From positions 1-31,463 of the IMG/VR virus record IMGVR_UViG_3300047546_001528: 31,463 nt of DNA; one strand, 5' to 3'. How positions within the stretch are numbered: the stretch's first letter is position 1; every line of letters begins with the position of its first letter. The translations under genes and the position numbers were made by a program. Origin of the DNA: a virus. Shown here piece by piece: positions 1-4,555 of this stretch. The notes beneath the pieces were generated by a model, which saw nothing but the letters and a program-made list of their open reading frames with translations, ran no database searches and was not told where the DNA came from.

Positions 1-16
1 CTTCTCTTATGTACTG

Positions 17-45
17 ATTATAACATGGATTCAGGGTGTCTAATA
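17..45 (-). promoter_or_regulatory. Leftward promoter P0 (weak -35, 11-bp repeats upstream)
   Basis: On the minus strand a perfect TATAAT (17-22) is followed by CAGTACATA, the same downstream sequence as three other promoters in this region. At a 17-bp spacing the -35 position reads TATTAG, far from TTGACA, and it lies inside the last of four 11-bp repeats (40-83). This suggests a promoter that depends on a protein bound to the repeats. It would drive a gene beyond the left edge. Confidence 0.7.
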
Positions 46-83
46 TGATAAATACCTGATAAATACCTGATATTTACCTGATA
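40..83 (-). repeat. Four tandem 11-bp repeats upstream of P0
   Basis: Read on the minus strand, the array is TATCAGGTAAA, TATCAGGTATT, TATCAGGTATT, TATCATATTAG with no gaps. The 11-bp period puts every copy on one face of the helix. The same family of units lies directly upstream of three other leftward promoters (372-404, 709-752, 1512-1533), so this is a likely operator or activator site rather than a chance repeat. Confidence 0.85.
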
Positions 84-87
84 CGTA

Positions 88-112
88 GGGGGTAGGGGGT
101 CCCCCTACCCCC
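88..112. repeat. G-rich palindrome a (12-bp arms)
   Basis: GGGGGTAGGGGG, a single T, then its exact reverse complement. An identical 25-nt palindrome recurs at 420-444 and 1270-1294, and left-arm-only versions occur at 768-781 and 1549-1560. Here it sits between the 3' end of the 52-aa gene (140-298) and the P0 repeats, so it may end the leftward transcript. There is no U-tract, so a classic intrinsic terminator is not certain. Confidence 0.8.
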
Positions 113-139
113 AGGTGTAAAGACTTTTGCTGACTACTG

Positions 140-298
140 CTACTTTTCGCCGTGGGCAATCTTTAACAGTTCGGCAAATTCCTTTTCAAACTTGGCTTGA
201 GCCTTTGGAGACAAAGCCATTGGCTTGAAGTGAGCGGGCTTCTTTTGGAACTTACCCGCTTGGAATCCAGAGGGATGACGATGAATCTTCTTGTGCAT
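140..298 (-). CDS. Small basic hypothetical protein (52 aa)
   Basis: Translating the minus strand from ATG at 298 gives 52 residues beginning MHKKIHRHPSGFQAGKFQ and ending in TAG at 140. GGAG lies eight bases upstream of the ATG. The first half is rich in Lys, His and Pro, and the second half (residues 30-50) looks like a short amphipathic helix. A TTGACA-N17-TATAAT promoter lies about 40 bp upstream (339-367), so this is a stand-alone single-gene unit. I do not recognise the family. Small basic proteins made from strong promoters are often early phage host-takeover factors, but that is inference. Confidence 0.72.
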   Translation of the reverse strand: MHKKIHRHPSGFQAGKFQKKPAHFKPMALSPKAQAKFEKEFAELLKIAHGEK

Positions 299-338
299 AT
301 TTGATGCTCCTTGAGTCTGCTATCTATCTTATATACTG

Positions 339-367
339 ATTATAACCTGTGTCAGCAACAATGTCAA
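339..367 (-). promoter_or_regulatory. Leftward promoter P1 (TTGACA-N17-TATAAT)
   Basis: Perfect -35 (362-367) and -10 (339-344) hexamers with a 17-bp spacer on the minus strand, followed by CAGTATATA. Three 11-bp repeats (372-404) abut it upstream. It drives the 52-aa gene at 140-298; the start site is expected near 332. Confidence 0.9.
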
Positions 368-371
368 GGGA

Positions 372-404
372 GTTTTATGAGAAATTCATGAGGATTACAT
401 GAGA
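372..404 (-). repeat. Three tandem 11-bp repeats upstream of P1
   Basis: Minus-strand units TCTCATGTAAT, CCTCATGAATT, TCTCATAAAAC. The last ends four bases before the -35 hexamer. The TCA core at unit positions 3-5 is shared by all 13 units of the family. Confidence 0.82.
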
Positions 405-419
405 AAGTGTTAGTGTGTA

Positions 420-466
420 GGGGGTAGGGGGTCCCCCTACCCCCAAGTGTAAAGTGTTTACACTTG
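420..466. repeat. G-rich palindrome b plus adjacent 10-bp hairpin
   Basis: 420-444 is an exact copy of the palindrome at 88-112. Sharing its edge, 444-453 and 457-466 form a second perfect stem (CAAGTGTAAA with a 3-nt loop). Both lie just after the stop codon of the 56-aa gene, in the direction of transcription, and would form a tandem structure at the transcript's 3' end. Confidence 0.75.
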
Positions 467-475
467 AGGTTGGTT

Positions 476-646
476 CTAGAAGTGGCGGACTTCCTTGAGA
501 ACCTCAACGCAGGACTGAACGATGCCGACGATAAACCGCCCGAACATACCGACCATGCGGAACAGAACGATGACTGCCTTGAGAACGAGCATGATGGGCA
601 ACATGAGAATCAGGGCGATGAGGCGGGTCACTTGTGATGAGTACAT
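476..646 (-). CDS. Small membrane peptide (56 aa)
   Basis: ATG at 646 on the minus strand, preceded by AAGGAG at seven bases, opens a 56-residue frame ending in TAG at 476. Residues 8-29 (LIALILMLPIMLVLKAVIVLF) are almost wholly hydrophobic, and residues 31-48 form a second, weaker hydrophobic stretch with Gly and Phe. Predicted: one or two membrane helices with a charged C-terminus (KEVRHF). It is the only gene of the unit driven by promoter P2 (676-704). No family recognised. A membrane-acting early peptide, for example in superinfection exclusion, would fit, but nothing shows it directly. The opposite-strand frame over the same bases has no ribosome site and looks spurious. Confidence 0.75.
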   Translation of the reverse strand: MYSSQVTRLIALILMLPIMLVLKAVIVLFRMVGMFGRFIVGIVQSCVEVLKEVRHF

Positions 647-675
647 TGACAACTCCTTAACTAACTTATGTACTG

Positions 676-704
676 ATTATAACCGGTTTTTGATTCGCTG
701 TCAA
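676..704 (-). promoter_or_regulatory. Leftward promoter P2 (TTGACA-N17-TATAAT)
   Basis: Perfect consensus hexamers (-35 at 699-704, -10 at 676-681) with a 17-bp spacer, followed by the conserved CAGTACATA. Four 11-bp repeats (709-752) lie immediately upstream. It drives the 56-aa membrane peptide. Confidence 0.9.
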
Positions 705-708
705 GAGA

Positions 709-752
709 GTTTTATGAGAATTACCTGATAATTTCATGATACGCACATGAGA
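709..752 (-). repeat. Four tandem 11-bp repeats upstream of P2
   Basis: Minus-strand units TCTCATGTGCG, TATCATGAAAT, TATCAGGTAAT, TCTCATAAAAC, gapless, ending four bases before the -35. They mix the TATCAGG form of P0 with the TCTCATG form of P1 and P3, which links all four arrays. A half copy of the G-rich palindrome (768-781) lies just upstream. Confidence 0.82.
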
Positions 753-787
753 AAGTGCCCTTGCGTAGGGGGGTAGGGGGGTGTCCC

Positions 788-1267
788 AGTCCTATTTTGA
801 ATTTTAGTTTTAAATTTTAAATTTTAATTTTAGGTTTAATTTTAGGTTTTTTTTATTTCTCGTTTAAAGTTTTATTTACAGTTTCCCACTTTTATTTGTG
901 ATTCTAAATAGTAACATTGATTCTGTATAGTTTCCTAAGTTAGATGCACAGTTGAAATTAGTTTTCAATTTGTACTTTTAATTTCAATCTGTATTGTAAT
1001 TCTACTTTTGAATAAAAAGCCGCACTGTGTTTATCTGGCGAGTAGTTTGTACCATACTTACTAGGCTATACAAGTATGTAGTAAAGTCTATACTCGATTT
1101 CTATTTTCAAATTTATGTTTTTGGATTGTGGATTTGGATTATATTGCGCCGCTGTTTTCATTTGAAATTAACTCGCCCGCTTTTTATTTATCTACGCTTC
1201 ACACAATTATACACATACTCAATACACATTAATACAATATACACCACATAAGTAAGTGACCAGTCAA
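788..1267. other. AT-rich stretch without a convincing gene
   Basis: No frame with a ribosome site is visible on either strand. 800-850 holds short tandem variants of AAAATTAAACCT (minus strand). Similar T-rich near-repeats containing TTTATGTTTTTG occur near 1110 and 1325. The 74-codon plus-strand frame at 1027-1251 starts with GTG, lacks a Shine-Dalgarno sequence and has the composition of random AT-rich DNA. It may be an untranslated leader or a melting region, but nothing specific supports either. Confidence 0.5.
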
Positions 1268-1269
1268 TA

Positions 1270-1294
1270 GGGGGTAGGGGGTCCCCCTACCCCC
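1270..1294. repeat. G-rich palindrome c (12-bp arms)
   Basis: Third exact copy of the 25-nt palindrome. It lies about 80 bp beyond the end of the tRNA-like RNA (1372-1472) in the direction of transcription. Unlike copies a and b, it is not followed by 11-bp repeats and a promoter. Confidence 0.8.
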
Positions 1295-1371
1295 ACGAAC
1301 ACGCTAGCCTATTTTGATTTTTGAATTTATGTTTTTGAATTTAATTTTGATTTTATTTTGAGATTTCGTTC

Positions 1372-1472
1372 AAAAAAGAAATAGAGTAGGGATTCGAACC
1401 CTCGCATTGAACCTTGCCTCGACTTTGAGTTGGTGAGTCGCCTTGACTGCTTACTCATCTCTATTTCTTTAT
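1372..1472 (-). ncRNA. tRNA-like small RNA (class II size, anticodon arm not canonical)
   Basis: On the minus strand, AATAGAG (1459-1465) pairs with CTCTATT (1380-1386), and pairing extends outward to 12 bp (AAAGAAATAGAG with CTCTATTTCTTT). Next to the 3' strand is a good T-arm, AGGG-TTCGAAT-CCCT. The 86-nt core has the length of a class II (Leu/Ser) tRNA. GAGT and ACTC could form a D-stem with a large loop. The anticodon arm fails: the loop CTCAAAG (anticodon CAA, Leu) has no 5-bp stem, and the best alternative stem (CGACT/AGTCG) closes an 11-nt loop. No CCA is encoded. Promoter P3 would start transcription at about the first base of the long stem, and six U residues follow its other strand. 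It could be a decayed tRNA or a tRNA mimic. Confidence 0.55.
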
Positions 1473-1478
1473 ATACTG

Positions 1479-1507
1479 ATTATAGCACGGCTACAGAGTG
1501 CTGTCAA
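1479..1507 (-). promoter_or_regulatory. Leftward promoter P3 (TTGACA-N17-TATAAT)
   Basis: Perfect -35 (1502-1507) and -10 (1479-1484) with a 17-bp spacer, followed by CAGTATATA. The expected start near 1472 coincides with the 5' end of the tRNA-like RNA, so there is essentially no leader. Confidence 0.9.
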
Positions 1508-1511
1508 GTAA

Positions 1512-1533
1512 GTTTTATGAGAATCACATGAGA
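1512..1533 (-). repeat. Two tandem 11-bp repeats upstream of P3
   Basis: Minus-strand units TCTCATGTGAT and TCTCATAAAAC, ending four bases before the -35 as at P1 and P2. This is the shortest array of the family. A half palindrome (1549-1560) lies upstream. Confidence 0.78.
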
Positions 1534-1611
1534 AAGTGCTGAGACGTAGGGGGTAGGGGGTCTCCTTGCCTGAAAATACCCGCCGATTATTTCTGGAATA
1601 ATCTCAAAATC

Positions 1612-1692
1612 AAAAAGGGGCATAATATAGTGCCCATTGGATTAAGTGCCTTTTTATTAGGGGGAGAGGGGGTAGCCTGTTTCCAGGCTACC
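1612..1692 (-). terminator. Two further hairpins beyond the HNH terminator
   Basis: Minus strand: GGTAGCCTG-GAAA-CAGGCTACC (1671-1692) is a 9-bp stem with a GAAA tetraloop. Further along, GGGCA/TGCCC (1618-1622 with 1631-1635) is followed by CTTTTT, resembling a weak intrinsic terminator. Together with the strong terminator at 1718-1754 they insulate the leftward small-gene region. Confidence 0.5.
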
Positions 1693-1717
1693 CAACTAAC
1701 GACGTCAACGCAACGAC

Positions 1718-1754
1718 AAAAAAAAAAGCCCCCTGCCCCCTAGGGGGCAGGGGG
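1718..1754 (-). terminator. Strong intrinsic terminator after the HNH gene
   Basis: Minus strand: a 12-bp stem CCCCCTGCCCCC / GGGGGCAGGGGG (1743-1754 with 1729-1740), then C and ten T residues (1718-1727). It lies 12 bp beyond the HNH stop codon. Textbook rho-independent form. Confidence 0.92.
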
Positions 1755-1765
1755 GGGGCTAGCCC

Positions 1766-2236
1766 CTAGTAGAAGTATACCGGTTGTGGTAACTTGAACT
1801 TTTTCAACCATGCCACTTGCTCGTTGGTGAGTTTGGCACGTTTGGCACGATTACAGATGCCACACTCAGCGATTGCGTTATGCATTACGTTGCCGTCCCA
1901 CCCTAGCATACCACCCAACGAGCAAGGAAACACATGACCAATATCGGCGTGTGAGTAGCCGTGTTTGGGGCACTCTACATAAAGTAGCAAGTTAGCACGC
2001 TTCATCGCTTTTTCACGACTATCTTTTTGGTGCCCGACAAAGTCAGTAGCCTTGATAAACGCGTTAGAACCACACAACGAACCAAAGTCTTCATGATGGA
2101 TAACCGGTAAAGCACGGATAATTTTGCGTGCTTCAATATGATAATCGTAGAACGGATGTGCTTCATCACGTATTGAAGCGATGCCACACAATGCATGAAG
2201 AGTGAGAGCCACGAGAGACGGTTCACGAGTTGACAT
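1766..2236 (-). CDS. HNH endonuclease (156 aa)
   Basis: The C-terminal half carries an HNH/McrA-type core: GHVFPCSLGG (His101, with the Pro and Gly-Gly that follow the first His), Asn116/Asn120 in the middle, and ECGICNRAKR (Cys125, Cys128). Cys89 and His92 (VECPKH) could complete a structural zinc site with that CxxC. Residues 1-85 are not recognised. Such genes in phages are free-standing homing endonucleases, packaging nucleases or host-DNA nickases. Here it is a separate leftward unit with its own promoter (2278-2305) and a strong terminator, and it is not next to the terminase, so a free-standing mobile or host-directed role seems more likely than a packaging one. AGGA precedes the ATG. 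A 74-codon frame on the same strand inside it is a shadow. Confidence 0.82.
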   Translation of the reverse strand: MSTREPSLVALTLHALCGIASIRDEAHPFYDYHIEARKIIRALPVIHHEDFGSLCGSNAFIKATDFVGHQKDSREKAMKRANLLLYVECPKHGYSHADIGHVFPCSLGGMLGWDGNVMHNAIAECGICNRAKRAKLTNEQVAWLKKFKLPQPVYFY

Positions 2237-2277
2237 AATCCATATCCTGTCTACTATCGAAAAATAATCCTACAATC

Positions 2278-2305
2278 ACTATAACACAAACAAAAAAAAA
2301 TGCAA
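2278..2305 (-). promoter_or_regulatory. Probable sigma-70 promoter for the HNH gene
   Basis: Minus strand TTGCAT (2300-2305), 16-bp spacer rich in T, TATAGT (2278-2283). The predicted start is about 35 bp before the HNH start codon. It has no 11-bp repeats and no late motif. Confidence 0.6.
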
Positions 2306-2351
2306 GTGATTTATGCACCAATTTTAGAACAATTTTCAAGACACGAAAATG

Positions 2352-2387
2352 TATATATGAGTAACTTGAGTAAAATACTCATATATA
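2352..2387. repeat. 12-bp inverted repeat between HNH and the moron-like cassette
   Basis: TATATATGAGTA (2352-2363) and its exact reverse complement (2376-2387) with a 12-nt spacer that itself contains TGAGTA. It is 50 bp upstream of the HNH promoter, a place for an operator, or it could form a weak hairpin at the end of the leftward cassette. A second inverted repeat, CCCCCA/TGGGGG (2457-2462 with 2482-2487), lies between it and the cassette but has no U-tract. The rest of 2237-2605 shows no gene. Confidence 0.5.
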
Positions 2388-2605
2388 GTGTACGTCAACA
2401 TACAATACAACATATATACAGTATTGCACAAATAGCCCCACTATGCCACTCAGGAGCCCCCAGGATTGACGATATACATCATGGGGGTGTACAAATATGG
2501 TAGCAGTTTTTTCGACAGCCATCTCCCACACACCCTTAGAAATTTTTAAAAGGCTCCCTTTGGTTTTACAACATTACATAACGGAACACAACAGAACCCA
2601 CCGTG

Positions 2606-2896
2606 TTACACCTGACTCACATGGGTAATCACAAATCTTCCGCTCCCAGAAATCATCCCTTTGAGAATGACATGGATATTGCCATGTTTAATAATATATA
2701 CACAGGAATCAAGCCCTTCTTTAAACATATTCTTTGCATCGAATCCGTTTAACTGACGAAACTCATGAAGAAATGCCAAATTCTCAGGCGATGGTGACTT
2801 AATTACATCGCTGTACACAACTTCTGCACCCATCTTTTGCGCCACCCGTGTCAAATCATCATGCGTATATACATAGAAAAAATTATCGTAAGACAT
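2606..2896 (-). CDS. Hypothetical protein (96 aa), last gene of the cassette
   Basis: The start codon overlaps the stop of the upstream membrane-protein gene at 2896, so the two are translationally coupled. The protein is soluble, with no signal or membrane segment. It contains an N-terminal stretch YDNFFYVYTHDDLTRVAQKM resembling a helix-strand unit and a C-terminal beta-rich part (SCVYIIKHGNIHVILKGMI). No family recognised. It ends a seven-gene chain that begins with the BMP lipoprotein gene. Confidence 0.6.
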   Translation of the reverse strand: MSYDNFFYVYTHDDLTRVAQKMGAEVVYSDVIKSPSPENLAFLHEFRQLNGFDAKNMFKEGLDSCVYIIKHGNIHVILKGMISGSGRFVITHVSQV

Positions 2897-3264
2897 TATA
2901 ATCGCTCCTTAATATAATCTATTAAAAATGTAGCCAGAATAAACGCAAAGAAAATGCTGCCTACCTCGCCCACGACAAAACTCGTAGTATCGAAGTAGGC
3001 TAAGAGAAACCCTGCGAGAATGGTATACCGTGAAAAGAACAACGGTACCTCCAGAAGAAATATTGGGTCATTCCGGTAATCCGGTAGCCAGTCATACACT
3101 AGGGAGTAGTAAACCGAGACCCCTGTAGCAAGTATGGTAAGGAGTAGGATGCCGTAAGTTGGTAAGCCTCCTCCGTAGACGTAAGTATAAAGGTTATTGA
3201 TAAATCGCTCGTATTTCGTATTACTAAATCTTGCGCTTGCCCACTGAGTCCAGTTTCGTTCCAT
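2896..3264 (-). CDS. Membrane protein with three predicted helices (122 aa)
   Basis: Hydrophobic segments at about residues 36-56 (GILLLTILATGVSVYYSLVY), 68-90 and 98-117, with a charged N-terminus (MERNWTQW) and a C-terminus ending in KERL. AGGA lies ten bases before the ATG. Its first 55 codons (166 bp) overlap the C-terminal part of the VanW gene in another frame. Because the first membrane helix lies within the overlap and a ribosome site precedes the ATG, I keep the long start, although a shorter start cannot be excluded. No family recognised. It may be an anchoring partner of the VanW protein, an inference from the overlap only. Confidence 0.55.
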   Translation of the reverse strand: MERNWTQWASARFSNTKYERFINNLYTYVYGGGLPTYGILLLTILATGVSVYYSLVYDWLPDYRNDPIFLLEVPLFFSRYTILAGFLLAYFDTTSFVVGEVGSIFFAFILATFLIDYIKERL

Positions 3265-3644
3265 ATAGATACATTGTCCTGCCTTTCTACCCCAAGTAAT
3301 GGGGTGCTATGTCTCACAAACGTTCTTTCAAGATTCAGATGCCTCGCAAGTTCCGCATAGCGTGATGCAAGGTCACACCAGCCCCCGCCGTAGATACCAT
3401 AGGCATATACGAGGGGGTACTGGTCAGGGTTACCGACTGTCTCATTGAACGACCATTCCTGTCCTGGCGGGATGGTTACCGTGGCGAGTACAGGAAGTAT
3501 TGGATTAATATTCTCGTCTATAATTGTGCCCTTTCGTAAGGGGCTTGCGTCTACCTCATACCGGCGGGGAAATATCCCCACGCTAAGTAGGAGAATGAAT
3601 AATATGTATACAGTCATTATGCCGGAGCGTGTAACTAAATCCAT
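3099..3644 (-). CDS. VanW-domain protein with N-terminal membrane anchor (181 aa)
   Basis: Residues 11-24 form a single hydrophobic segment (signal anchor or signal peptide). Residues 52-165 match the VanW family: PPGQEWSFNETVG, then GIYGGGWCDLASRYAELAR (the GGG-x-C core; Cys90), LNLERTFVRHS, DNVSIW and DLVIRNTSDLSITF. VanW proteins are envelope-associated, known from vancomycin-resistance clusters, and of uncertain biochemical function. An upstream in-frame ATG at 3680 has no ribosome site. The ATG at 3644 has a weak AGAAG, and the one at 3617 has none. The N-terminus overlaps the previous gene and the C-terminus overlaps the membrane-protein gene. A VanW protein in a phage suggests modification or masking of the host surface (inference). 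Confidence 0.72.
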   Translation of the reverse strand: MDLVTRSGIMTVYILFILLLSVGIFPRRYEVDASPLRKGTIIDENINPILPVLATVTIPPGQEWSFNETVGNPDQYPLVYAYGIYGGGWCDLASRYAELARHLNLERTFVRHSTPLLGVERQDNVSIWNETGLSGQAQDLVIRNTSDLSITFILTSTEEAYQLTASYSLPYLLQGSRFTTP

Positions 3645-3858
3645 ATTTCTTCTGAAGATGATTCCAGTATTTTTCTTCATCTGGTATTGTCACCGTGATA
3701 TAGATACGAAATATGATAAAACTCGTGTTACTGCTTGTGTCAATTTCCACAGGTACCAACGAAAGTTTTTGTAGTTCATTTCGTATCTTCCTTATCTTTT
3801 CGGGGGCGTCCACGTTTCTTACTGGGAGAAAGAGCGTAATACTGCTGTAACTCTTCAT
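3583..3858 (-). CDS. Hypothetical protein (91 aa) overlapping both neighbours
   Basis: ATG at 3858 has GGAG six bases upstream, giving MKSYSSITLFLPVRN and a mixed alpha/beta protein: strand, helix (EKIRKIRNELQKL), strand, strand (SFIIFRIYITVTI), helix (EKYWNHLQKKYG), an ACT- or ferredoxin-like alternation. The ATG at 3912 also has an AGGAG at nine bases, so a longer form with about 110 residues is possible. It overlaps the AT-hook gene upstream by at least 83 bp and the VanW gene downstream by up to 62 bp. No function recognised. Which start is used is uncertain. Confidence 0.5.
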   Translation of the reverse strand: MKSYSSITLFLPVRNVDAPEKIRKIRNELQKLSLVPVEIDTSSNTSFIIFRIYITVTIPDEEKYWNHLQKKYGFSYTLRHNDCIHIIHSPT

Positions 3859-3973
3859 CACTGGCTCCGATATACTTTGCGGGACTGTTGTCTGCGTTTC
3901 GGGCTTCTCCATTACCAATTACTCCTACAACTTGTATTTTTCCGTCACTCCCTACGACTTCATAGTATTTCAT
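3776..3973 (-). CDS. Small AT-hook protein (65 aa)
   Basis: The ATG at 3973 is preceded by AGGAGAGAA, an excellent ribosome site. The N-terminus (MKYYEVVGSDGKIQVVGVIG) is beta-like. The C-terminus is KKRGRPRKDKEDTK, with the GRP core of an AT-hook that inserts in the minor groove of AT-rich DNA. The protein is otherwise acidic and short. It overlaps the zinc-ribbon gene by 14 bp. It may bind DNA or act as an anti-host factor. The only clear domain is the hook. Confidence 0.62.
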   Translation of the reverse strand: MKYYEVVGSDGKIQVVGVIGNGEARNADNSPAKYIGASDEELQQYYALSPSKKRGRPRKDKEDTK

Positions 3974-4169
3974 TTCTCTCCTCTATAATGCGTAATAAGT
4001 CCTCGTTATCAAGCGAGTCAATAACCATCGAGTATATACCTGTGTAGCACAATATACAGAGTGAGAGTGGAAGTATACCGATATAACCAAGCATACCCCA
4101 CTCCTCTTCAGCATATTCAATGCTACAGAGAGCGCACGGCTTTCCGTGCGGGTTAAGAGGGTCATTCAC
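3960..4169 (-). CDS. Small protein with two CxxC pairs and a hydrophobic centre (69 aa)
   Basis: Cys12/Cys15 (PCALC) and Cys38/Cys41 (LCILC) form a CxxC-22-CxxC zinc-ribbon-like layout. The second pair, however, lies in a very hydrophobic run (GYIGILPLSLCILCYTGIYSMVI, residues 28-50) that could be a membrane helix. The C-terminus is charged (DNEDLLRIIEERNEIL). It starts two bases after the RNase H-like gene, and its end overlaps the AT-hook gene by 14 bp. Shine-Dalgarno is weak. No family recognised. Confidence 0.55.
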   Translation of the reverse strand: MNDPLNPHGKPCALCSIEYAEEEWGMLGYIGILPLSLCILCYTGIYSMVIDSLDNEDLLRIIEERNEIL

Positions 4170-4171
4170 TG

Positions 4172-4555
4172 TTAGTGTCCTAATATTTCTTTAATTATTA
4201 CACGATTTACTCGTGTGTATTTGTAGCCACCAAACGCATTAAGGCGTTCTCGTATTCTCTCTGCGAGATAGTTATATACCTCACGGGTCGATACTTGATT
4301 CTTTGTAACCGTGGTATGTACTGTTGAACAGTCTCCGTACACCTTTAAGAATACCTTAGAAATATCTGGCGTGTTGATGTGCAACCAGCGAAGCGCACGG
4401 AGCAATACCGTGAACTCCGCTTGGTTACTATCACCAATTCCATCCATCTCATACACTTGATGGTGCCGTAGACATTCTTCCTTTATGCTGTCATAGTAGA
4501 CTTTAAAACTACCATGCACAGTTCCCCCATCAAAATAGAGATGAATCGTTTTCAT
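4172..4555 (-). CDS. RNase H-like protein (127 aa), incomplete active site
   Basis: The frame has the order of a type I ribonuclease H/RVT_3 domain: LYFDGG (Asp9), NQAEFTVLLRALRWL (Glu47) and VYGDCSTV (Asp75), the first three metal-binding residues. The C-terminal R..N..AD helix that carries the fourth acidic residue is not recognisable: the protein ends RVNRVIIKEILGH, with no Asp. It may be a reduced-activity RNase H or a binding protein. RNase H would remove RNA primers or R-loops. The start overlaps the stop of the BMP lipoprotein gene (ATGA type), so the two are co-translated. Confidence 0.72.
   Translation of the reverse strand: MKTIHLYFDGGTVHGSFKVYYDSIKEECLRHHQVYEMDGIGDSNQAEFTVLLRALRWLHINTPDISKVFLKVYGDCSTVHTTVTKNQVSTREVYNYLAERIRERLNAFGGYKYTRVNRVIIKEILGH

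Noticed and set aside
522-728. 68-codon plus-strand frame (Thr/Met/Arg-rich)
   Set aside because: Antisense shadow of the 56-aa membrane peptide gene, which has a promoter and a ribosome site.
40-752. 11-bp repeats as a CRISPR array or replication iterons
   Set aside because: No spacers and far too short for CRISPR. Each array is fixed against a promoter -35, which points to transcription control, although an added replication role cannot be excluded.
1027-1251. 74-codon plus-strand frame
   Set aside because: GTG start, no Shine-Dalgarno, AT-driven composition, opposite in direction to all units around it.
1378-1470. A plus-strand tRNA at the same place
   Set aside because: Only the minus strand gives the TTCGAAT T-loop in the correct position relative to the acceptor stem; the promoter also points left.
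88-1560. G-rich elements as G-quadruplexes
   Set aside because: Each strand has only two G-runs per element, so an intramolecular quadruplex is not possible. The perfect palindrome indicates a hairpin or cruciform instead.
2300-2503. 67-codon plus-strand frame upstream of the HNH gene
   Set aside because: Starts in the poly-A spacer of the HNH promoter with no ribosome site and runs through the inverted repeats; no protein-like pattern.
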